This document shows, one piece after another, positions 1 through 7,216 of a stretch of DNA of 12,741 nucleotides. Position numbers and translations under genes: made by a program. Origin of the DNA: Podochytrium sp. JEL0797. Taxonomy: Eukaryota > Chytridiomycota > Chytridiomycetes > Chytridiales > Chytriomycetaceae. Below the pieces are notes generated by a model that saw nothing but the letters and a program-made list of their open reading frames with translations, ran no database searches and had not been told where the DNA came from. Positions within the stretch are counted from its first letter, which is position 1. Every line of letters begins with the position of its first letter. The DNA is taken from assembly GCA_027596195.1 (NCBI GenBank), contig JADGJG010000769.1, positions 1 to 12,741 of the forward strand, given 5' to 3'.

Positions 1-52
1 CTCCCTCGCCTGCCTGCCCGCCCGCCCGCCCGCCCCCCCCCACCCCCCCCGC

Positions 53-88
<36 letters not shown>

Positions 89-91
89 ACG
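1..91. repeat. C-rich low-complexity tract with CCCG microsatellite
   Basis: The first ~91 bases are nearly all C on the plus strand: a CCCG-type microsatellite (about 11-36) runs into long uninterrupted C runs. A short CA repeat follows near 119-130. On the coding strand of the neighbouring MAP kinase this is a G-rich stretch inside an intron whose donor is at 170. It could form G-quadruplexes on the minus strand, or be a contig-edge or homopolymer artefact. The sequence alone does not separate these. Confidence 0.85.
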
Positions 92-170
92 CGCCAAAAA
101 ACAGAATCAGGTACAATCCAACACACACACATTCCCCACCCCCCCGCCCCAACACAAAACACCAACATAC

Positions 171-808
171 ATCTCGTTAAAGTTTTCGACATCTGAAATA
201 TCCATATCCAACAACCCGGTAATGTTTTCGTGACCATTGAAATGCTTCAACAGTTTGATTTCGCGCAACGCGCGTTTCGCCAAAATGCTCTTTTCAAACA
301 CCTTGAGCACCTTCTTGATGGCCACATCCTGTCCCGTTGCAACGTTTTTGGCCGCACTTTTTGAAGAATCAGAGTCAATTTGAATTCTGAAACATCCTTA
401 ATGAAGGGAGAAAACGCACCAAACAACTCCATAGGCTCCTTGTCCAAGATCGCGCTGTGGTGAGAAAAAAGTGATAGGAATCAGAACCGAATTCGCGCCA
501 ATGATTCATTTGTGACTCAGACGGTGAGTTGCTCGTTTGTAACTGATCCCGCGGCTACTGCACTGCTGCCAACCGCTCCTTATCAATCGAATGATCCTTC
601 CATCTCGGTCCCTTGAAGTGCAATGGATCCAACGGCCCCGTCCATCTTTGATTGAATTACGCGCACGCCCGTCTCCTGCGACGCCCAGGTCCCATCCCCA
701 ACCCGTTGATCCGATCGCAATACCCTCAACTAAAACAGAACATACCTGCAATTGGTACCGTCCTCCCAAGAAGCCAGGTTCCCATTTCGGTGGTTCAGGT
801 TTCGACAT
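171..808 (-). CDS. Partial Slt2/MpkA-type MAP kinase (tandem paralog, 5' exons only)
   Basis: This is the N-terminal part of a cell-wall-integrity-type MAP kinase; the rest lies off the left edge. Exon 1 is 808-746 (ATG at 808, beginning MSKPEPPKWEPGF, 21 codons). Exon 2 is 454-420 and carries the glycine-rich loop (DLGQGAYGVV). Exon 3 is 356-171 and carries the ATP-binding lysine (DVAIKK), the alphaC region ([10 protein letters not shown]) and [14 protein letters not shown]. Donors are GTATGT (745), GTGCGT (419) and GTATGT (170); the acceptors are CACAG and AAAAAG, and phases 0/2/2 keep the frame. The protein matches the complete copy at 933-2833 closely across all three exons. However, the introns after GVV and after FNE are absent from that copy, while the first intron position is shared. 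The 124 bp between its start and the neighbour's stop must hold its promoter. Whether the catalytic half is intact cannot be seen. Confidence 0.85.
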
Positions 809-912
809 GTCGGGATTTTTTTTTTCGAAACGATTTTTCGGAAGGCACCTGCCCCGGTCCCTTGCCGACTGCTTCCAGACCAAAACTGGTGTCAGAAACT
901 ATCACCAAGGCG

Positions 913-918
913 TTTATT
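913..918 (-). terminator. Poly(A) signal AATAAA of the complete MAP kinase gene
   Basis: AATAAA reads on the minus strand at 918-913, 14 nt past the TGA stop (935-933). It lies in the 124-bp gap before the start of the next MAP kinase gene, so cleavage would fall in or next to that gene's promoter. Confidence 0.75.
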
Positions 919-932
919 AAAAAATCAAATGT

Positions 933-2833
933 TCATTGCTTGATTTGATCAAGCTCCATCAACTCATCATCCACAGACCGCGCACTCCCGATATACGCGT
1001 CCGCATCTTTTTCAACGTGCCCAACCGCATCACGCGAAGGAACAGGGAGGCTGTTTTGATATCAAAGAATTTTTAGCGGAGATGGAAAAAAGGGAAATAG
1101 GGGAAACCTGTGAGTCGGCCGCGGTTGCCCTTGCTGCTGCTGCTGCTGCTGCATCATCAATTGCGCGTTTCTCTGGTTTTTAAAGTCAATCACTTCCTGC
1201 ACGATCGCGTCTGTTTCGAGGATAAACGCAACAGTTTTGGATTCAGTATTTGCGAGTCCACATCACGAGGGGCCAAAAAACTCAACTCTTCATTTCTTCC
1301 GGCGTCTCCAAACTCTCGAACCCGAAATCAAACGTTTGCGAATGCGAAGGTTCATGCGCAAGGTCATGGTATTGTTCGAGATACGGATGTGCAAGGGCCT
1401 GTTCGATCGTGAGACGCGCTTCGGGGTCGAATTGGAGCAGTTTGTCCAAAAAGTCGAGGGCTGTGCGATATTTAAACGAGTTGGGGGATTCAGAGATGGG
1501 TTTAGACGATGAAATGATGGAAAACGCGGGGCTTACCGACGGGTGTCGCATCTGGAAACAAAGCCGCCCACGGGACCCGAACCTTCTTGGGCAATCCTCG
1601 AATATACGCGCACGACTGCGAACTCGCAATTCAGAGCCAAGTTCCTTGAATTCTACAAGAAAAAACAAGTTCTCACCCTTTCACTCGCCATACGGCGCAG
1701 CATCTCGTCGTCTTCGGGTGTCCCCAAAATATTGACGATTTGGTTCAATTGGTCCACGTAATCGCGGCCTTTGAAGAGTGGTCGGGCGCCCAGTAGCTCA
1801 GCGAAAATACAACCAACGGACCAGATGTCAACTATTTTGGTAGGGATCGGACGGAATAGGTGAGTATTCATTCGCGAACAGAGCTTCAACACGCGCATTC
1901 ATATTGTCGATTCAGCTCAATCTCCTCACGAATCGCTCCGATTCAATTAATCGTTTTATGCGACGCACCGACGCGACTTCGAGGCCGAACTCCATCTATC
2001 AGTTCCACCAACTCTTCGCATATCCAGTTTCGACAATTCGCACCAAGAGTTCGCACCCACTCGATATATGTGCTCGCCTTGCGATGAAAACAAAAAACTT
2101 GCAACACTCAACTCGCTTTCGTATAACTCCTCGACCGCAACATAATCTCCGGAGCCCGATACCACCTCGTGGCCACATATTCCGTCATGAACCCAGGCGC
2201 CTCATCATTCCCGACCCCCCCAGCCGTCCCCGGCACAATTCCCCTCGCGAGTCCGAAATCGCAAATCTTGAGTTCACAATCGGCATTGACAAGCAAATTG
2301 CCCGGCTTCAAATCGCGATGCAGCACATTCGCCGAATGGATAAACTTGAGTCCTCGACACAACTGGTACATGAAATACTGGAAATGCGGGTCGCTCAACT
2401 GCTGCCCGGAATGCACAATCTGGTGCAAATCGGCCTCCATGAGGTCTTGTACGAGGTAAATCTCGTTGAAGCGGGCTGGGGTGCTGCTGATGTCCATGTC
2501 CAACAACCCGGTGATGTTTTTGTGGCCGTTGAAGTGTTTGAGCAGTTTGATTTCGCGCAGGGCTCGTTTGCTGAGGATCGCCTTTTCAAACACTTTGAAG
2601 ATCTTTTTGATGGCCACTTGTTGGTGAGTTTGGCGGTCCAGCGCTGCGCAGACGACGCCATAGGCGCCGTGCCCGAGATCGCTCTGGGGAAGTGAAGGTT
2701 ACTTTACTAGGGAGAGAGGAGGGATTCCTAGGGAGAGAGTGGGGATTGCTAGGGGACAACGCACCTTTGGCTCGTACCGGTTCCCCAGGAAGCCAGGCTC
2801 CCAAATCTGCTGCGGCGGCGGGTCGAAACTCAT
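933..2833 (-). CDS. SLT2: Slt2/MpkA-type MAP kinase, seven exons, 422 aa
   Basis: Serine/threonine MAP kinase of the Slt2/Mpk1/MpkA subfamily, the terminal kinase of the fungal cell-wall-integrity cascade (Pkc1-Bck1-Mkk in yeast). My exon model is 2833-2765, 2683-2113, 1831-1677, 1615-1537, 1460-1287, 1210-1108 and 1050-933; it sums to 1269 nt and the frame holds at every junction. Residues: glycine loop GHGAYGVV 27-34, ATP lysine K49 (VAIKK), HRDLKPGN with D147, DFG D165, and the TEY activation motif T190-E191-Y192. [20 protein letters not shown] and HPYL follow in family order. The length equals that usual for filamentous-fungal MpkA. The activation loop is a few residues longer than I recall for MpkA (Gly/Ala-rich before TEY), and the tail carries seven glutamines. 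Introns are 57-81 nt except one of 281 nt (2112-1832). The start is set by [15 protein letters not shown], mirrored in the neighbouring paralog. The subfamily call is from remembered motifs. Confidence 0.93.
1131..1151 (-). repeat. CAG/CAA trinucleotide repeat encoding Q7
   Basis: Six CAG and one CAA codon on the minus strand encode seven glutamines in the C-terminal extension of the MAP kinase, just after NAQLMM. Such tracts vary in length between strains. Confidence 0.9.
2707..2755. repeat. 21-bp tandem repeat inside MAP kinase intron 1
   Basis: Two 21-bp units (2707-2727 and 2728-2748) begin CTAGGGAGAGAG and differ at only a few positions; a third, partial unit starts at 2749. They make up most of the 81-nt first intron (2764-2684) of the complete MAP kinase, so the repeat sets the intron length and supplies its polypyrimidine tract on the coding strand. 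It also lies ~100-150 bp upstream of the divergent HAD gene, where it could be promoter sequence. Confidence 0.8.
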
Positions 2834-2853
2834 GTCGAGGATTTGACTCAAAA
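2834..2853. promoter_or_regulatory. 20-bp gap between divergent start codons (overlapping promoters)
   Basis: The MAP kinase ATG (2833, minus) and the HAD hydrolase ATG (2854, plus) are separated by 20 bp. Both starts are supported by conserved N-terminal sequence beginning at the methionine. The 5'UTR and core promoter of each gene must therefore overlap the first exon and intron of the other. No TATA box is visible in the gap. Confidence 0.7.
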
Positions 2854-3703
2854 ATGGTCACGAAATTGGTCACCTTCGACGCTTTCCAAACGCTCTTCAG
2901 ACCGCGCGATTCCATCGCTAATCTGTACATTGCGCAGCTCAAACGGCATTGCAGGGATGCTCCGGTGCCCGAAGAGGCAGCAGTGTGAGTTTTTTGACAG
3001 GTTGGTTTGACCACCCGCGCCCTCATTCCATGATTTCCCCACCGAAAACTCAGGTCCAACTCCTTCAAAACCACATTCAAGCAAATGAATGCTCAATACC
3101 CGCTGTTTGGGAGAAACTTGAAAGGAGGGCATCACGCCTGGTGGGAACGCGTAGTCAACGGCACTTTCACAGGCGCCGGCGTCAATTCAAAGCGTAACGC
3201 GCTTTCCAATTATGCTGATTGATAGTTCGACTAAAACGACATTCCAAACTCCAGATTTGACCCGCCTCGACACGCACAACCGAACCCTCGCCACCACCAT
3301 CATCCACCACTTCTCCACTCCCACACCTTACAAACTGAATCCTTCCGCCCTCTCCACATTCTCTTTTCTCCGCAACAAGTACCCAGACATCCTCATCGGC
3401 GTCATCTCCAACTCTGATCCGAGGACAGAATCCATACTACACCAGTTCGGACTCGACCCAGATTTTGTCGTCACCTCCTACGCGGCAGGAGTAGAAAAAC
3501 CGAATCCGCTGATTTTCGAGATGGCTTTGAAGACGGCGAGAGAGTTGAAGGGGGTGAGAATTGAGCTGGGGCAAGCGTTGCATGTGGGAGATGATTGCGT
3601 CAAGGATTGGGAGGCTGCGAGATTGTGTGGGTGGAATGCGGGGTTGTTGAAAGAGTGGGGGGAGTTGCGGGAGACGGTTGAACAAGAAATACATCGTTTT
3701 TGA
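2854..3703 (+). CDS. HAD-superfamily hydrolase, HDHD3-like, three exons, 239 aa
   Basis: Haloacid-dehalogenase-fold protein resembling the HDHD3-like group. Exons are 2854-2984, 3054-3193 and 3255-3703; introns are 69 nt (GTGAGT...CTCAG) and 61 nt (GTAACG...CCAG with a CTAAAAC branch-like site), and phases 2 and 1 restore a 720-nt frame. Motif I is FDAFQTLF with nucleophile candidate D9; the usual second Asp (+2, the general acid of HAD phosphatases) is replaced by Phe, a change I recall in fungal and HDHD3-type members. The cap contains HAWWERVVNGTF. Motif II is VISNSD (S142), motif III is EKPNP (K172) and motif IV is HVGDDCVKDWEAA (D203, D208). The second intron is my inference: without it the frame closes at a TGA just after 3193. 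The reading frame is open upstream of 2854 but would overlap MAP kinase exon 1, and family similarity begins at MVTKLVTFDAF. The substrate is unknown. Confidence 0.85.
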
Positions 3704-4007
3704 TTATTTGACCCAAATAAGTATATGCGAACTGTCTGCTGTAATGGGTGAATGGAACTTCTAATCAAGTCAGCCCTTCAATTCTCTTCCACAAGGGATG
3801 TGTTGTTTTCTAATGTAGCAGCTTTGTCAAAGTGTTCTTGCTTCGTCGAGCAATTTTCAATTACGCCTTTATGAGAAACGCGACAGATTGCGGTCACCAA
3901 AATTTTCCGCTTTCCCTGGTGTTCCCAGAGGCAGTTAAGGAATTCGCGGATACATAAGGAAATCGGAAGAGAGAATTAGAGCGGTTTTTAAATCTCCTGG
4001 CCTGCAA
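3704..4007. other. Intergenic, 3' flank of the HAD gene
   Basis: No supported gene. An AATAA-containing stretch follows the HAD stop within ~15 bases and may serve for polyadenylation. The remainder is AT-rich without recognisable structure. Confidence 0.5.
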
Positions 4008-4596
4008 GCAACTGGTATTCGTTTCGTGGCAATGCAACTTTTGCTGTCAAGCAGCAAGGCCACTTCATTGCCACACCAGCATCGCTTATGCATGCTTGCA
4101 ACGCCATTTGCAGAAATGACCAAAATGTAATGGATAACTGTAACTGCAACTCTTCTCTTCTAACTGACGGGGAACGGACTCCGGACTGCCGCTTGGTCTG
4201 ATAGCAGTTGATATTCGTGTCGCGGCACTGCCACTTTTTGATCGGCAGCTGACTGGGCGAGGATCCAAGCAGCACTGCCACTTCACCGGGGCCACACCAG
4301 AACCACTTTTACAAATTACAACGCCCTTCCCAGAAATGCCTTCGACAAACCTACAAATCTTACGGACAACTGTGAATTTAATCTTCTGTCCGACGGGGAA
4401 CGGGTTCATGACGGCCGCCTGGTCAGCATGCAGCTAATCTTCTAGAAACTTTTTTTCTGCAGCCAACTGGGCGAAATCAATCCAAGCAACTGATATTCTT
4501 TTCGCGGCACTGCCACTGCACTGCCACACCAGAATTGCTTTAAAAGGGCCCGGATTCCGTTTGTGAACTCTCACTCAAAACATCCAAAAACTTGCA
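4008..4596 (+). repeat. Degenerate tandem repeats leading into the cysteine-rich gene
   Basis: Three diverged units of roughly 190-280 bp are recognisable. They start near 4011 (CAACTGGTATTCGTTTCGTGGCA), 4205 (CAGTTGATATTCGTGTCGCGG) and 4484 (AAGCAACTGATATTC then TTTCGCGGCACTGCCAC). Each has a following GCCACACCAG block (4070, 4291, 4524) and then a short AT-rich stretch. The first two also share a GACGGGGAACGG block (4165, 4392). The third runs straight into the start of the cysteine-rich gene, and a fourth copy (5643 on) precedes the deleted gene copy. The units therefore look like duplicated promoter regions of this gene family, partly decayed. Confidence 0.7.
4539..4546 (+). promoter_or_regulatory. 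TATA-like box TTTAAAAG upstream of the cysteine-rich gene
   Basis: TTTAAAAG lies about 50 nt before the ATG at 4597. The matching position in the downstream deleted copy (about 5710) reads CTTGAAATG, so the A/T core has been lost there. Confidence 0.45.
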
Positions 4597-5200
4597 ATGT
4601 CCGTGCTTGCCCCCACCCAGACTGGACCCTATAACGTGACGGCTTGCCCCAACGGCAAGACAACCACCAGCAACTTCTGCTTCACGAACGCAAATGGCAT
4701 CCCCACCAATGATGATCGGACCACTTGGGCAGTCTACTCCCTTCTCGGCAACGGACCCTCCTGCGTGCTCAGATGTTTCAGAGACGGCGTCAACTTCAAG
4801 TGGCCCTTCACCGCCGACGTGTTGACCGACTTGTGCGCGTACAAGCCCAACTTCAACTTTGGATCCATTTGCGTCGCGGGGGAATGTGGGCCGTACAACA
4901 ACATTTCTCCTGCCCAATCGGAAATCGACCTCGGAAAATCCCTTTCGATTGTACGTTATCCTCATTCGCGTTTGTATTTGTTTTAACCCTCGGGTATTTA
5001 TGCAGCTCGAGAACATTTCCGTGTTGTGCACGCAGCTCACCAAAAAGAAGTACGACTACGACTACGACAGAATCTGCAGCGTGAAAACCAGCGCGAACCC
5101 CGAAAAGCAGTGGTGCAAAAGCCAGGGAAAGTGCGCTCACACGGACGGTTGCGGTGAGGAATCATGGTGGAACAAATATTTCGGTCATCATTCGAGCTGA
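4597..5200 (+). CDS. Unrecognised cysteine-rich protein, two exons, 182 aa
   Basis: I do not recognise this protein. Exon 1 is 4597-4950 (118 codons) and exon 2 is 5006-5200; the 55-nt intron has GTACGT and TGCAG borders and is phase 0. The start is fixed by an in-frame TGA 33 nt upstream. There are 12 cysteines (17, 28, 56, 60, 80, 92, 97, 126, 142, 155, 161, 167), an even number suggesting disulfides. Yet the N-terminus (MSVLAPTQTGPYNVTACP) has no hydrophobic leader, so no classical signal peptide is visible. A KKKYDYDYD stretch (about 131-138) comes from a TACGAC tandem. The tail has WCKSQGKC, DGC and SWWNKY. AATAAA lies four bases after the stop. A partial copy downstream keeps the last third, including C155, C161 and C167. 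An extracellular, effector-like or metal-binding role is possible but unsupported. Confidence 0.75.
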
Positions 5201-5204
5201 AAGA

Positions 5205-5210
5205 AATAAA
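5205..5210 (+). terminator. Poly(A) signal AATAAA of the cysteine-rich gene
   Basis: AATAAA starts four bases after the TGA stop at 5198-5200, which implies a very short 3'UTR. Confidence 0.65.
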
Positions 5211-5642
5211 AATAAGTGGTGCATTCAAAATGAACTCCGTTTTTTGATCTCTTATCCGCTTCGGGCTCCTTCTGCAATAGCATTCGAAACACGGTGAAAG
5301 TGGGTCTCGACCTGCTTAGTTCCCAAATAAAAGCAGCTGTCACTGAGATTTGAGGCTCGCGTTCTCACTCAGTATGCCTAATTATTATCGAAAGCCAGAT
5401 ATGTCTGTACGGGAACGAACCAAATGTCGTCTTGTCAGTAAGCAGACATGAGTTATACCATCGTAAAATAGACACTGTTTGCCAAGTCCAAGCAACGGAC
5501 ATTTTCCCCTTTCCAAAAAAGGTCCAGCCGAATCGGGAACAAGATGGCAAATTTCATCCCTTCACCCATCCACACGGCATTGATCTAGTTCGCGCCCCAA
5601 CAAGAAAATGACATGAGTACGGGATTGGTCTTGACAAAATCG
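5211..5642. other. Intergenic between the cysteine-rich gene and its deleted copy
   Basis: No gene found. A 26-bp block at 5246-5271 (core TTATCCGCTTCGGGCTCCTT) recurs at 5916-5941 with 24 of 26 bases identical and marks the 3' edge of the duplicated unit. Otherwise I see nothing in this stretch. Confidence 0.5.
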
Positions 5643-5941
5643 AATCCAAGCAACAAATATTCATTTCGCTGCACTTCCACTGCACTGCCACTCAAGTGCC
5701 ACCTCAGATCGCTTGAAATGGGGCCATTTCCCGTTCACCAACTCACACAAACATCCAAAAACATTTTGCAACGTGAAAACCGCGAAATCCGGAAAGCAGT
5801 GGTGCGCAAGCCAAAAAGAGTGCACTCACACGGATGGTTGCCGTCAGGAATCCTGGTGGAAGAAATATTGCCATTTCTGTTAGTAGCTTTATGAAGAAAA
5901 AATAATCGAATTTAAGATCTTTTATCCGGTTCGGGCTCCTT
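5643..5941 (+). pseudogene. Deleted copy of the cysteine-rich gene (promoter fused to last 37 codons)
   Basis: Bases 5643-5770 match the region upstream of the intact gene (AATCCAAGCAAC, CACTGCACTGCCACT, CACAAACATCCAAAAAC). From 5773 the sequence jumps to the end of exon 2: GTGAAAACC, CAGTGGTGC, CACACGGATGGTTGC and TCCTGGTGGAA. The start codon, exon 1, intron and first part of exon 2 (about 480 bp) are missing. The remaining frame (5773-5883, 37 codons ending TAG) is open and keeps three tail cysteines; its last residues differ and add two more. The 3' flank is also duplicated up to 5941. There is no in-frame ATG and the TATA-like box is mutated, so expression as a protein is unlikely. Confidence 0.85.
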
Positions 5942-6273
5942 ATTTCCATCCTGCCCAGGAATTTCTACAGCATAGACTTTCCGATTGGTGTGCTGGAGAA
6001 TCTTTTGAGAATCTTATAATCTCATTAATCCGAAAGGGCGTGCGAGCGATACCCTCTCTCTGATCAACCTGCCGAGACTCGGACGAATTGACTCGGAGCC
6101 AACTGCCGTTTGCAGCCAGCGGAGTCCGCTTATGATCAAGTTCGCAACTTTCCCACGACTGCTGATCGGCACAACATTCCATCGCTACACAATACATATA
6201 CTGGTGCAGCTCATCGCTTGACGTGACCAAAACAGTTCTTCGCGATAGTCCAGAACATTTAAAAACAACGACT
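5942..6273. other. Intergenic, 3' flank of the M50-like protease gene
   Basis: No supported gene. A minus-strand open frame crosses this stretch, but its composition is Trp/Cys/Ser-rich without domain resemblance and it overlaps the end of the protease gene. No canonical AATAAA is visible for the protease; an AT-rich stretch follows its stop. Confidence 0.45.
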
Positions 6274-7155
6274 TTAATTCCTGTTTTGGCCATTGCTCTT
6301 GAACACCACCAACGCCAGCACAACGGCAATCGACAAAAACAACAAGCTCACAAGGAACCAGAACGCTCCCCAAACTTGTGCCGGCACACCTCCGTTACAA
6401 CACACTCGCGAGAATTGACTCGCGTCGCTTTCGTTGACTTTTCGCAAAACAAGATCTTCGAGAATGTCCCACACGCTGTACAGCGAACTCATGGTTCCCA
6501 AGAACAGGATAAAGTATCGGAGTCCAATGCCGTCGTTGACAGGGAGCCACCAGAGAAAAGCGATTGATCCAATGAAAACGATTGTGATTCCGCGCGTGAG
6601 CCAGTTCTTGGCTGCAAGACCATTCTCAAGGTCAGCAAAATCACACATCGAAACGTGCCATGCTCACCCCAAATCAACGTCGCCAGCATGCAAAGTCCCA
6701 CAAACACGCCAGCCACCTTGGCAGCAATCAAATTGAATCCACAGAAAATCATCAGAGCGCCAAAGAAGGAACTGCTCAGATATCCAGCAGGCAAACTGAG
6801 ATAAATGTTGCCGCCAGTGAATTTGGTCAATCCGCCTTCGTCGGGGTCGACAGTGATGCTGTGAACTCGCCCACCGGTACATGCGGCAACGGAGGCGTGG
6901 CCAAACTCATGGAGAGCAACCGTGAAGACTTTAAAGGGCCACAGGAGGTGTTTGAGGATAGGCATGGACCACAGGATGGCAATGCCAACAGAGTAGCTGT
7001 TCGGATCGAAATTGATTAGAAAGGGTTAGTGGATCGTTCCGCATACGAGCACCACATAAAGAAAGTTACCCTGCAATGAAGTAGATTGTCTGCAGCTGTT
7101 CGGCATTGGGCTTCAGGCTCTGCTGGACCTGCTCGGGGGTCGGCACGGAACTCAT
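6274..7155 (-). CDS. M50B-like membrane metalloprotease, three exons, 250 aa
   Basis: Polytopic membrane protein resembling the fungal peptidase M50B-like family, whose members are presumed intramembrane or membrane-bound zinc metalloproteases. Exons are 7155-7070, 6996-6668 and 6611-6274; introns are 73 nt (GTAACT...AACAG, with CTAAC and CTAAT branch-like sites) and 56 nt (GTGAGC...TGCAG), phases 2 and 1. The zinc motif is HEFGH at residues 58-62 in a hydrophobic segment, followed by a CTGGRV turn. YSVWDIL with a nearby ESDA motif later in the protein is typical of the family and may supply a further metal ligand (inference). Hydrophobic segments lie near residues 24-40, 85-106, 110-138, 145-162, 168-188 and 222-245. 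The N-terminus (MSSVPTPEQVQQSLKP) is soluble. It is transcribed divergently from the LRR pseudogene, with 61 bp between the start codons. The substrate is unknown. Confidence 0.85.
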
Positions 7156-7216
7156 TTCCAGATTGGAATGTGAGAGATGGGGAAAAGAACAAAGTTCGAA
7201 TCCACTTGCGACAATC

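Noticed and set aside
1904..2695. Long plus-strand open frame (about 263 codons) opposite the MAP kinase
   Set aside because: It lies antisense to exons 2 and 3 of the kinase and crosses the 281-nt intron; the protein has no recognisable domain and follows from codon bias of the coding strand.
2692..2853. N-terminal extension of the HAD hydrolase upstream of 2854
   Set aside because: The frame is open, but it would overlap the first exon and intron of the divergent kinase and encodes sequence from the intron's tandem repeat; family similarity begins at 2854.
5940..6329. Minus-strand 129-codon open frame downstream of the protease
   Set aside because: It overlaps the protease 3' end in another frame, has atypical composition, and has no splice or poly(A) context.
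7190..7205. Box-B-like AGTTCGAATCC suggesting a tRNA
   Set aside because: The flanking bases do not form a T-arm stem and no box A or acceptor stem is found at the right distance; it lies in the gap between the protease and LRR starts.
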